This document shows positions 1 to 5,849 of a stretch of DNA of 11,395 nucleotides, one piece after another; position 1 is the stretch's first letter, and each line of letters begins with the position of its first letter. This DNA is from Eubacterium sp. (GTDB taxonomy: Bacteria > Bacillota > Clostridia > Lachnospirales > CAG-274). The stretch covers positions 1-11,395 of the forward strand of contig JAJBVU010000113.1 of the NCBI GenBank assembly GCA_020859645.1, in the 5' to 3' direction. The notes below the pieces were generated by a model. That model made no database searches. It was not told the DNA's origin and was given only the letters and a program-made list of their open reading frames with translations. Position numbers and translations under genes: made by a program.

Positions 1-16
1 CGTCTACATAGTCCAA
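1..16 (-). CDS. possible 5' end of a further minus-strand gene (partial)
   Basis: Downstream of the rplQ terminator, a GGAG motif (25-28) is followed after 8 bases by TTG (14-16) and the open codons for M-D-Y-V-D to the window edge. TTG starts with the same spacing are used by infA and rpsE in this window. In Firmicutes the gene after rplQ is often the energy-coupling factor ATPase ecfA (cbiO), but five codons cannot identify a product. This is an inference from ribosome-site geometry and conserved gene order; chance is a real alternative. Confidence 0.3.
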
Positions 17-78
17 ATGATTCACTCCGAAAATGCCCTTTATATATATTTATTAATGCAATATCTTTTTATGAACGC
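17..78. other. AT-rich intergenic gap after the operon
   Basis: Between the rplQ terminator and the possible next start there are about 60 AT-rich bases, including the run TATATATA around 41-48. An AT-rich stretch like this could hold a promoter for the next minus-strand gene, but I cannot place convincing -35 and -10 boxes at normal spacing. No RNA gene is visible. Confidence 0.4.
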
Positions 79-119
79 AAAAAGAGACTGCCGTCAGCCT
101 TAAACTGAAACAGTCTCTT
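79..119 (-). terminator. Rho-independent terminator of the ribosomal protein operon
   Basis: Read on the minus strand, AAGAGACTG (119-111) and CAGTCTCTT (90-82) form a perfect 9-bp stem, with a smaller TCAG/CTGA inner helix within the loop. The 3' arm runs into a T run (83-79) before GCG. It begins 15 bases after the rplQ stop codon, the right place to end the alpha operon. The T tract is short, so some readthrough is possible. Confidence 0.85.
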
Positions 120-133
120 ATATAAATTCTTAA

Positions 134-670
134 TTAAACAAGCTCAAGAATTACTTCTTCAGCTCCGTCGCCTTTACGTGCGCCGAGCTTAATAATTCTT
201 GTATAACCGCCGTTTCTGTCGGCATATTTAGGTCCGATTTCGTTGAAAAGCTTTGCAGCCATATCAACAGACTTTGTGTTGCTTCTGACCTTTCTGCCGT
301 TAGCGGGCTTTTCTGTAACGGGATAGAGATAAGCAAGTATCTTTCTTCTTGCATTAAGTCTTGAAGGCTTATCCTTCTCGATTTCCTTAGTTACTTCTTC
401 GAAAACAGTAACCTTCTTACCGTTTACAACCTCTTTAACTCTCTTGCCTGAAGCGTCCTTCTTAGCAACCTTAGTTGTTACTTCAACCTTATCGAAGTTG
501 CTGTATTCCTTCTTAGCAATAGTAATGAGCTTTTCGGCGATTTTCTTAACTTCTTTAGCCTTACACTCAGTTGTCTTTATTTTTCCGTGATATAACAGGT
601 TAGTAACCTGATTACGTAAAAGAGCTTTACGCTGGCTTGATGTACGTCCAAGTTTTCTATATCCGGCCAT
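134..670 (-). CDS. rplQ: 50S ribosomal protein L17 with a large internal insertion
   Basis: L17 is a structural protein of the large subunit. The N-terminus (YRKLGRTSSQRKALLRN, residues 4-20), the TTExxAKE-like motif (33-40) and the C-terminus (YADRNGGYTRIIKLGARKGDGAEEVILELV region, residues 149-178) are typical L17. The protein is 178 aa, against roughly 110-130 aa in most bacteria. The excess is mainly residues 55-104, a Lys/Glu/Val-rich segment between the helix ending ITIAKK and the conserved LNARRK motif, plus a short basic extra piece around 122-135. Reading frame and codon use run smoothly through both, so this is not a frameshift or assembly join. GGAGG lies 8 bases before the ATG. 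It is the last gene of the alpha operon, 26 bases after rpoA, and a terminator follows. Confidence 0.97.
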   Translation of the reverse strand: MAGYRKLGRTSSQRKALLRNQVTNLLYHGKIKTTECKAKEVKKIAEKLITIAKKEYSNFDKVEVTTKVAKKDASGKRVKEVVNGKKVTVFEEVTKEIEKDKPSRLNARRKILAYLYPVTEKPANGRKVRSNTKSVDMAAKLFNEIGPKYADRNGGYTRIIKLGARKGDGAEEVILELV

Positions 671-696
671 TTTCTGAACCTCCTTAAAAAATATCT

Positions 697-1656
697 TTAG
701 TCCTCACCGGGGCTAAGGGAAAGTCCCAGCTCGGCAAGCTTATTAAGCACTTCTTCCAAAGACTTGCGTCCGAGGTTTCGTACTTTCATCATATCTTCCT
801 CTGTTTTTTTGGCAAGGTCGTCAACAGTGTTTATACCCGCCCTCTTAAGACAGTTATAAGACCTGACGGTAAGGTCAAGCTCCTCAATGGTAAGCTCCAG
901 AACCTTCTCCTTCTTGCCCTCTTCCTTCTCAACAAGAATTTCTGTGTTCTTTGCATTATCTGAAAGGTCAATAAACAGATTAAGATGTTCGCTCAAAATT
1001 TTAGCTCCCAGGCTGACAGCGTCATCGGGGGTAATTGTGCCGTTTGTCCAAACCTCAAGGGTCAGCTTATCATAGTCGGTAACCTGCCCTACACGGGTAT
1101 CATCTACGGCAAAATTAACTCTTGTAACGGGAGTATAGAGCGCATCAACGGGAATTATCCTAATAGACTGTTCGGACTTTTTATTTTTAGTTGCTTCCAC
1201 ATAGCCACGGCCCTTTGTTATAGTAAGCTCAATGAAGAGCTTGCTGTCTGCGCCGCCGCTTAAGGTAGCAATATGCAGGTCGGGATTAACAATTTCCACA
1301 TCTTGATCTACCTTAATATCTCCTGCTTTGATTTCTCCCTCACCCACAAAATCGATATATGCAATTTTAGGCTCCGGACTGTCGCTTGTATTCTTTACAG
1401 CCAAATTCTTAAGGTTAAGAATAATTTCGGTAACGTCCTCCTTAACCCCGGGAATTGTGGAAAACTCATGAAGAACATTGTCAAACTTAACACTGCTGAC
1501 AGCTGCGCCGGGCAGTGAAGAAAGCAAAATTCTTCTTAAAGAATTGCCAAGTGTAATACCATAGCCTCTCTCCAACGGCTCAACAACAAATCTGCCGTAT
1601 TTGCCGTCGGGAGAAATTTCAGCTATATCAATGCGAGGCTTTTCAAATTCAAACAT
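697..1656 (-). CDS. rpoA: DNA-directed RNA polymerase alpha subunit
   Basis: Alpha dimerises to nucleate RNA polymerase assembly and contacts UP elements and activators. The 319-aa protein has the full layout: N-terminal domain about 1-230 with the dimer and beta-contact segment RGYGITLGNSLRRILLSS (30-47), a charged linker about 235-252 (EKEEGKKEKV), and a C-terminal domain about 255-315 with the paired helix-hairpin-helix fold. The UP-element contact residues known from E. coli (R265, N268, C269, G296, K298, S299, E302) are all present and even fall at the same residue numbers, so promoter DNA binding should be intact. The start is the ATG with CCTCC (GGAGG on the minus strand) 8 bases upstream. 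It lies between rpsD and rplQ, the usual alpha operon position, which ties polymerase synthesis to ribosome synthesis. Confidence 0.99.
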   Translation of the reverse strand: MFEFEKPRIDIAEISPDGKYGRFVVEPLERGYGITLGNSLRRILLSSLPGAAVSSVKFDNVLHEFSTIPGVKEDVTEIILNLKNLAVKNTSDSPEPKIAYIDFVGEGEIKAGDIKVDQDVEIVNPDLHIATLSGGADSKLFIELTITKGRGYVEATKNKKSEQSIRIIPVDALYTPVTRVNFAVDDTRVGQVTDYDKLTLEVWTNGTITPDDAVSLGAKILSEHLNLFIDLSDNAKNTEILVEKEEGKKEKVLELTIEELDLTVRSYNCLKRAGINTVDDLAKKTEEDMMKVRNLGRKSLEEVLNKLAELGLSLSPGED

Positions 1657-1695
1657 ATGACGAACCTCCTTAAAAAAATGTAATGAAGAAAATTA

Positions 1696-2286
1696 TTACT
1701 TAGAATACAACTCGACAATAAGAGTCTCGTTAATGGGGAAGTCAAGCTGCTCTCTTTCGGGAAGTGCAGCAACCTTACCGGAAAGGCTGTCTCTGTCTGC
1801 CTCAAGCCATGCAGGAACTATTCTTGAATGAGTTGAGTCGAGAACAAGCTGAAATCTTGTAAGATTTTTCTTGCTTTCTTTAACGGCTACAACGTCTCCT
1901 ACCTTAAGCTGAATTGAAGGAATATTAGCCTTCTTGCCGTTTACCGTAATAAGGTTGTGACGGACGATCTGTCTTGCTTCACGTCTTGTTCTGCCTAAGC
2001 CCAAACGATAAACTACGTTGTCAAGACGAAGCTCTAAAAGCTTAAGAAGGTTTTCACCTGTGATACCCTGCATTTTATCAGCCTTGTCATAGTAAATTCT
2101 GAAAGGTCTTTCAAGAACACCGTATATAAATTTAAGCTTCTGCTTTTCCTTTAACTGAACACCGTATTCGGAAAGCTTACGCATATTTCTTTTACGTTTG
2201 CCAAGCTTCTTAGTTGAACCGAGGTAGCTTGGTTCAATGCCGAGATAACGGCATCTTTTAACAATAGGGCCTCTTTCTCTAGCCAT
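1696..2286 (-). CDS. rpsD: 30S ribosomal protein S4, cysteine-poor form
   Basis: S4 is a primary 16S rRNA binder that starts 30S body assembly, and in several bacteria a translational repressor of its own operon. The 196-aa sequence starts MARERGPIVKRCR and has the S4 RNA-binding domain at about 86-150 (LRLDNVVYRLGLGRTRREARQ onward) with the typical C-terminus FPINETLIVELYSK. Only one cysteine (C12) is present in the N-terminal segment, so this is the zinc-free (C-) version. An AAGGAGG site lies 10 bases upstream of the ATG. Unlike Bacillus, where rpsD is a separate gene, here it lies between rpsK and rpoA, as in the alpha operon of E. coli. A second, C+ paralogue elsewhere in the genome is possible but not visible here. 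Confidence 0.98.
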   Translation of the reverse strand: MARERGPIVKRCRYLGIEPSYLGSTKKLGKRKRNMRKLSEYGVQLKEKQKLKFIYGVLERPFRIYYDKADKMQGITGENLLKLLELRLDNVVYRLGLGRTRREARQIVRHNLITVNGKKANIPSIQLKVGDVVAVKESKKNLTRFQLVLDSTHSRIVPAWLEADRDSLSGKVAALPEREQLDFPINETLIVELYSK

Positions 2287-2304
2287 CTTATAATTACCTC
2301 CTTA

Positions 2305-2703
2305 TTAAACTCTTCTGCGCTTAGGCGGTCTGCATCCGTTATGGGGAACGGGAGTTACATCCTTAATAAGTGTAACCGAAAGGTCGCATGCCTGAAGCGC
2401 TCTGATAGCTGCTTCTCTTCCCGAACCGGGACCCTTTACGAAAACCTCAACTGTCTTAAGACCGTAGTCCTTAGCAGCCTTAGCAGCCTTCTCAGCAGCC
2501 ATCTGTGCAGCGTAGGGAGTAGACTTTCTTGAACCTCTGAAGCCCAGCTCGCCTGCTGAAGCCCATGAAAGAGCGTTGCCTGCGGCATCTGTTATGGTAA
2601 CGATTGTATTATTAAAGCTTGACTGGATATGCACCTGTCCACGCTCAACAAATTTCTTGTCACGGCGGCGGCGAACTGTCCTTTTAGCTGTTTTCTTAGC
2701 CAT
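2305..2703 (-). CDS. rpsK: 30S ribosomal protein S11
   Basis: S11 sits on the 30S platform near the mRNA exit side, next to S7 and S18. The 132-aa protein has a basic N-terminal tail (KRTVRRRRDKK, 7-17), the core motif HIQSSFNNTIVTITD (25-39), GFRGSRKSTPYAAQ, the GPGSGREAAIRALQ segment and the hallmark C-terminal tail HNGCRPPKRRRV. Length and all blocks are normal for the family. GGAGG lies 9 bases before the ATG. It is 20 bases downstream of rpsM and 18 bases upstream of rpsD, so it is co-transcribed and probably translated by closely following ribosomes. Confidence 0.99.
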   Translation of the reverse strand: MAKKTAKRTVRRRRDKKFVERGQVHIQSSFNNTIVTITDAAGNALSWASAGELGFRGSRKSTPYAAQMAAEKAAKAAKDYGLKTVEVFVKGPGSGREAAIRALQACDLSVTLIKDVTPVPHNGCRPPKRRRV

Positions 2704-2723
2704 TTTTCAAAACCTCCTAAAGA

Positions 2724-3098
2724 TTATTTCTTCTTGTTAGCAACAGTACGCTTGGGACCCTTGCGTGTTCTCGCATTTGTCTTAGTTTTCTGTCCTCTAA
2801 CGGGAAGTCCTCTTCTGTGACGAATACCTCTGTAGCAGCCTATTTCAGTAAGTCTCTTAATGTTAAGAGCGATCTGACGGCGAAGGTCACCTTCTACATG
2901 ATGTTCTTCGTCTTTAGCTATAACGTCGGAAATTCTTGCTACCTCGTCATCAGACAAGTCCCTAACTCTTGTGTCGGGGTTTACGTCTGCGGCAGCCAAT
3001 ATTTTATTGCTTCTTGAACGGCCTATTCCGTAAATGTAGGTAAGACCGATTTCAACTCTTTTTTCTCTTGGTAAATCAACACCCGCTATACGAGCCAT
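2724..3098 (-). CDS. rpsM: 30S ribosomal protein S13
   Basis: S13 is in the 30S head and forms bridges to the 50S subunit (B1a/B1b); its C-terminal tail touches P-site tRNA. The 124-aa protein starts MARIAGVDLPREKRVEIGLTY, carries the helix-two-turn-helix type segment YGIGRSRSNKIL, the RGIRHRRGLPVRGQKTKTNARTRKG block and a lysine-rich tail ending KKK. AGGAGG lies 9 bases upstream of the ATG. It is the first gene after the longest internal gap of the cluster (122 bases), where a structured leader can be drawn, so this is the likely entry point of a separately controlled alpha operon. Confidence 0.99.
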   Translation of the reverse strand: MARIAGVDLPREKRVEIGLTYIYGIGRSRSNKILAAADVNPDTRVRDLSDDEVARISDVIAKDEEHHVEGDLRRQIALNIKRLTEIGCYRGIRHRRGLPVRGQKTKTNARTRKGPKRTVANKKK

Positions 3099-3220
3099 TA
3101 ATTCGCACCTCCTGTTTAATTTAAAACAACTTATACCTTTTTTAAGGTTTTCAAAATTCGGGTCTTCGGGGGTACTGCCCCCTTTTAACCATAATAACTA
3201 AAAATTTTTGGCTTTATAAA
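3099..3220 (-). promoter_or_regulatory. structured leader between rpmJ and rpsM, candidate S4/alpha-operon control site
   Basis: This 122-base gap is far longer than the others in the cluster (mostly 10-40 bases). In the transcript it can fold into one long hairpin (3161-3190: GGUU/GACC outer helix, a small internal loop, then GGGGG-CAGUA-CCCCC) and a second hairpin ACCUU-AAAA-AAGGU (3135-3148). The SD AGGAGG of rpsM is at 3108-3113. The arm ACCUU can alternatively pair with GAGGU of the SD region, giving a possible on/off switch. In E. coli, S4 represses the alpha operon by binding a structured leader just before rpsM; position matches, homology of the fold is not shown. No good promoter boxes seen. 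Confidence 0.45.
3161..3190 (-). repeat. GC-rich inverted repeat (hairpin) in the rpmJ-rpsM gap
   Basis: A perfect 5-bp G/C stem GGGGGCAGTACCCCC (3182-3168 on the minus strand) is extended by a GGTT/GACC helix across a small internal loop. On the minus strand no T run follows the 3' arm, so it is unlikely to stop operon transcription. On the plus strand TTTT follows (3183-3186), but no gene is read in that direction. It is more plausibly a regulatory or mRNA-stabilising fold, or a dispersed palindromic element. Confidence 0.6.
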
Positions 3221-3334
3221 TCAGCCCTGCTTCTGCTTATGCTTGGGGTTTGAACAGATTACTCTTACAGAGCCTTTTCTTCTTATGATTCTGCACTTTT
3301 CACACATGGGCTTAACTGATGGTCTTACCTTCAT
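3221..3334 (-). CDS. rpmJ: 50S ribosomal protein L36, zinc-binding form
   Basis: L36 is the smallest large-subunit protein and binds 23S rRNA near the peptidyl transferase region. Translating the minus strand from the ATG at 3332-3334 gives 37 aa beginning MKVRPSVKPMCEKCRIIRRKG and ending KHKQKQG. The zinc ribbon ligands C11, C14, C27 and H32 are all present (the C+ form), and the length is typical. AGGAG lies before the ATG. It sits 17 bases after infA, the conserved neighbour, and the long structured gap before rpsM follows. Confidence 0.97.
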   Translation of the reverse strand: MKVRPSVKPMCEKCRIIRRKGSVRVICSNPKHKQKQG

Positions 3335-3351
3335 TTAAATCACTCCTTCAA

Positions 3352-3570
3352 TTATTTATTTCTCCAGGTAATCCTGCCTTTAGTTAAATCATAAGGTGAC
3401 ATCTCCACTTTAACCTTATCTCCGGGTATGATCCTTATATAATTCATCCTGAGTTTACCTGAAATATGAGCAGTAATGGTGAGCTTGTTTTCAAGCTCAA
3501 CAAGAAACATAGCGTTGGGCAGCTTTTCGATTACCGTTCCGCTAAGCTCCAGCAAATCACTCTTTGACAA
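3352..3570 (-). CDS. infA: translation initiation factor IF-1 (TTG start)
   Basis: IF-1 binds the 30S A site and assists IF-2 and IF-3 in start codon selection. The S1-like OB fold is clear: GTVIEKLPNAMFLVELEN (11-28), the HISGKLRMNYIRIIPGDKV block (35-53) and SPYDLTKGRITWR (58-70). I start it at TTG (3568-3570), giving MSKSDLLELSG and 72 aa, the usual IF-1 length. AGGAGG (3579-3584) lies 8 bases upstream of this TTG. A longer reading from GTG at 3577-3579 would place the start inside the SD site, so it is rejected. Neighbours are the KOW gene upstream and rpmJ downstream. A weak start codon on an initiation factor gene may limit or tune its synthesis; that is inference. Confidence 0.96.
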   Translation of the reverse strand: MSKSDLLELSGTVIEKLPNAMFLVELENKLTITAHISGKLRMNYIRIIPGDKVKVEMSPYDLTKGRITWRNK

Positions 3571-3578
3571 GGCTAACA

Positions 3579-3584
3579 CCTCCT
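3579..3584 (-). promoter_or_regulatory. SD site that sets the infA TTG start
   Basis: AGGAGG on the minus strand, 8 bases before the TTG at 3570-3568. It overlaps the upstream in-frame GTG (3579-3577), which therefore cannot be the start. Confidence 0.9.
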
Positions 3585-3603
3585 ATTAACCAAACTTTCC
3601 TGC

Positions 3604-3867
3604 CTACTGATCTAATCCCAATCTTTTAAGAGCCTTCCTTAAGTCAGCGTCAAGAAGGTATTCCTCCTTCTCAAGCTTTTCTTTTACGTCAAGGTCAACC
3701 CTGTTAATTCTCTGAACGTGAATTTGCTTCTTTTTCTTGGGCTTTTCAAGCCTTCGGCACTTTCCGTCCGCAAGAAGAAGATATTCACCCTCTATACCGA
3801 CTACGAGAAAGGCTTTGCCCTTATCTCTGCCGTTTTTTGAATAAACTGCCTGACCTAAACTATACAC
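3604..3867 (-). CDS. KOW-domain RNA-binding protein, L14e-like
   Basis: This 87-aa protein has an N-terminal KOW-type fold (about 4-40, with GQAVYSKNGRDKGKAFLVVG and YLLLADGKCRRLEKP), a lysine patch (PKKKK, 43-47), and a charged helical tail (about 56-84). It matches a small family seen near infA in many Clostridia and named for likeness to archaeal/eukaryotic L14e; its exact job is not established, but ribosome or rRNA binding is the natural guess. The start is GTG (3865-3867) with AGGAG 9 bases upstream; an ATG just before it opens only two codons. It follows adk by 22 bases. In related genomes the methionine aminopeptidase gene map usually lies between adk and this gene; here it does not. 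Confidence 0.85.
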   Translation of the reverse strand: MYSLGQAVYSKNGRDKGKAFLVVGIEGEYLLLADGKCRRLEKPKKKKQIHVQRINRVDLDVKEKLEKEEYLLDADLRKALKRLGLDQ

Positions 3868-3889
3868 TTAAATCATCTCCTAAAAAAGA

Positions 3890-4528
3890 TTAAGAAATCT
3901 TTTCGAGCTCTTTTATTATTTCAGCGGAAACTTCGTCTATAGCTCTGTTTCCGTCAATTTTAAGAACAATTCCGCTTTTATCATAAAAATCGATTACGGG
4001 AGCAGTCTGAGAATGGAAAACATCCAACCTGTGTTTAACGGTTTCGCTGTTGTCATCACTTCTCTGAATAAGCGCTCCTCCGCAGCTGTCGCAAACGCCC
4101 TCGGCTTTGGGGGGATTAAACTTAACGTGATACATCGCTCCGCAGCCTTGACAGCTTCTTCTGCCTGACATTCTTTCGATTATAGCCTCATCGGGAACAT
4201 CTATAACAACTACCTTGTCAAGCTCCCCTACTATAGCCGAAAGCCCCTCAGCCTGACTTACGTTTCGGGGATAACCGTCAAGGATATAACCCTTTTCGCA
4301 GTCAGCCTGAGTGATTCTCTGCTTTAAAAGCTCAGAAACTATTTCATCAGACACAAGACCGCCGCTTTCCATAATGGATTTAAGCTTAAGCCCCAAAGGA
4401 GTTTCCGCTTTAACCTGTTCTCTCAATAAGTCGCCCGTTGATATGTGTGCAATATCGAAACGTTTTGACAATACCTTAGCCTGTGTTCCTTTGCCCGCAC
4501 CGGGGCAGCCTATAAGAATAAGCTTCAT
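3890..4528 (-). CDS. adk: adenylate kinase, long-lid zinc type
   Basis: It catalyses ATP + AMP = 2 ADP in the cytoplasm. The 212-aa protein has the P-loop GCPGAGKGT (7-15), the AMP-binding segment HISTGDLLR (28-36), DGYPRN (84-89) and a long LID domain with a Cys4 zinc site (C126, C129, C146, C149), followed by RSDDNSETVKHRL with catalytic arginines. The family more often has DGFPRT at the AMP site, so Y and N here are small variations. I start at ATG 4526-4528 (MKLILIGCPG), with GGAGG 8 bases upstream; a 15-codon longer in-frame reading begins before that SD and lacks one of its own. It follows secY, the conserved order, with a 73-base gap. Confidence 0.98.
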   Translation of the reverse strand: MKLILIGCPGAGKGTQAKVLSKRFDIAHISTGDLLREQVKAETPLGLKLKSIMESGGLVSDEIVSELLKQRITQADCEKGYILDGYPRNVSQAEGLSAIVGELDKVVVIDVPDEAIIERMSGRRSCQGCGAMYHVKFNPPKAEGVCDSCGGALIQRSDDNSETVKHRLDVFHSQTAPVIDFYDKSGIVLKIDGNRAIDEVSAEIIKELEKIS

Positions 4529-4553
4529 AAAAATCTCCTCCTTTGCGGCAGAA

Positions 4554-4571
4554 GCTTTCTTCAGCGAAAGC
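4554..4571 (-). repeat. small hairpin in the secY-adk gap
   Basis: GCTTTC (4554-4559) and GAAAGC (4566-4571) form a perfect 6-bp stem with a 6-base loop, between the secY stop codon and the adk SD. No T run follows it on the minus strand, so it does not look like a terminator. It could be an RNA processing or stability element, or chance. Confidence 0.45.
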
Positions 4572-4601
4572 AAGATCTGCTCTGATTACGTTTAATTATA
4601 T

Positions 4602-5849
4602 TTATGATAAAAAGCCTTTATAATTTCTCATTACAAGCTGTGCTTCAAGTGACTTAATAAGCTCAAGAGCAACGCCTGAAACGATAAGCAGTGTTGTACC
4701 ACCGAAGGATACATTAATCTTGAATACCCACTGCATAACGATAGGCGCAAGAGCGATTACTGCATAGAAGCAGGCACCTATAAGAGACATTCTGTCTACG
4801 ATACCCTGAATATAGTCTGCTGTGGGCTTGCCGGGTCTTACACCGGGAACAAGACCGCCGTTCTTCTTCATATTGTCTGCAACCTCAACCGAGTTGAATG
4901 CAAAGGAAGTATAGAAGAAAGTAAAGCAGAATATAAGGATAATATAAAGTATACAGCCCACAGGAGCATGAATTTGAAGTATGCTCACAATCTTGGCAAG
5001 AACCTGATTAGTGGGGAAAAACTGATATATTGTCTGAGGGAACTGCAGAAGTGAAATAGCAAAGATGATTGCCATAACACCTGCAATATTTACTTTAATG
5101 GGGATATATGAGCTTTGACCGCCCACATAGCGTCTGCCCACCATTTTCTTAGTATACTGAACGGGTATTCTTCTTTCGCCGTCCTGAACAAGAACAACAA
5201 ATGTTACAAGTGCAAGGAAAACCACAAGAAGAAGAATAATTGTTACCCATGCCATAATACCCTGACCGTAAACGTAGTTGTAAAGGGTCAAACACGCATT
5301 GTCAAGCTTATCCAGAATGTTGGCAAAGATAATAAAGGAAGAACCGTTGCCTATGCCTGCTTCTGTTAAAAGCTCGCCTAACCACATAACAAAAATTGTA
5401 CCCGTAACCATTGTTACCAAAGCTACGAAATAAACAAAGATGTTCTGCTGAAGGAACAGATTATGAACTGAATAAATCTGTCCGCAGCCCTGAAGAACAG
5501 CCAAGCCTAAAGCAAGGTATCTGGTCCATCTGTTTATTTTCTTTCTGCCCTCTTCGCCCTCTTCTTTGTTAATCTGCTCTAATTTGGGTATAGCAACTGT
5601 TAAAAGCTGCATAATGATGGACGCTGTGATGTAGGGTCCGATACCCATAGCAAATATGGTGCCGTAGCTTCCGCCGGCGATATAAGAATAAAGAGTAGAG
5701 CTTACGTCTGCGTCTGCAAGAGCGGAGACGTCAATACCGGGAACGGGAATATATGTGCCGAAACGAATTATCAGAAGAACAACCAGCATATAGAATATCT
5801 TCATTCTGATTTCTTTGACTTTAAATGCGTTTTTAAGTGTATTAAACAT
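4602..5849 (-). CDS. secY: preprotein translocase channel subunit SecY
   Basis: SecY forms the membrane channel through which SecA and ribosomes export proteins. The 415-aa protein shows about ten hydrophobic segments (first at about 17-35, last at about 383-400). Diagnostic stretches are RFGTYIPVPGID (29-40), the plug/TM2 region with GIGPYITASIIMQLL (69-83), the VQDGERRIPVQY loop (221-232), GGQSSYIPIKVN (243-254) and the cytoplasmic PGVRPGKPTADYI loop (335-347), whose arginine is needed for SecA-driven export in E. coli. Length is close to normal. Its ATG overlaps the rplO stop by one base (TAATG), so translation is probably coupled; a GAGGTG site lies 8 bases upstream, within the end of rplO. 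Confidence 0.99.
   Translation of the reverse strand: MFNTLKNAFKVKEIRMKIFYMLVVLLIIRFGTYIPVPGIDVSALADADVSSTLYSYIAGGSYGTIFAMGIGPYITASIIMQLLTVAIPKLEQINKEEGEEGRKKINRWTRYLALGLAVLQGCGQIYSVHNLFLQQNIFVYFVALVTMVTGTIFVMWLGELLTEAGIGNGSSFIIFANILDKLDNACLTLYNYVYGQGIMAWVTIILLLVVFLALVTFVVLVQDGERRIPVQYTKKMVGRRYVGGQSSYIPIKVNIAGVMAIIFAISLLQFPQTIYQFFPTNQVLAKIVSILQIHAPVGCILYIILIFCFTFFYTSFAFNSVEVADNMKKNGGLVPGVRPGKPTADYIQGIVDRMSLIGACFYAVIALAPIVMQWVFKINVSFGGTTLLIVSGVALELIKSLEAQLVMRNYKGFLS

Noticed and set aside
887..1518. Plus-strand open frames opposite rpoA, and similar ones opposite rpsK, rpsM, secY, rplR and rplF
   Set aside because: They lie antisense to strongly conserved genes, have no SD in the right place and no recognisable protein character.
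1623..1805. 60-aa minus-strand frame across the rpsD-rpoA junction
   Set aside because: It overlaps conserved coding sequence of both genes in another frame and shows no family features.
3168..3186. Plus-strand terminator (GC stem followed by TTTT) in the rpmJ-rpsM gap
   Set aside because: No plus-strand gene exists upstream that would need a terminator, and the T run is only four bases.
3571..3579. GTG start for infA giving 75 aa
   Set aside because: The GTG overlaps the SD site itself, so a ribosome bound there cannot start on it.
4529..4573. 15-residue N-terminal extension of adenylate kinase
   Set aside because: The GGAGG SD lies within it, 8 bases before the ATG at 4528, and the protein from that ATG begins with the normal MKLILIG strand and P-loop.
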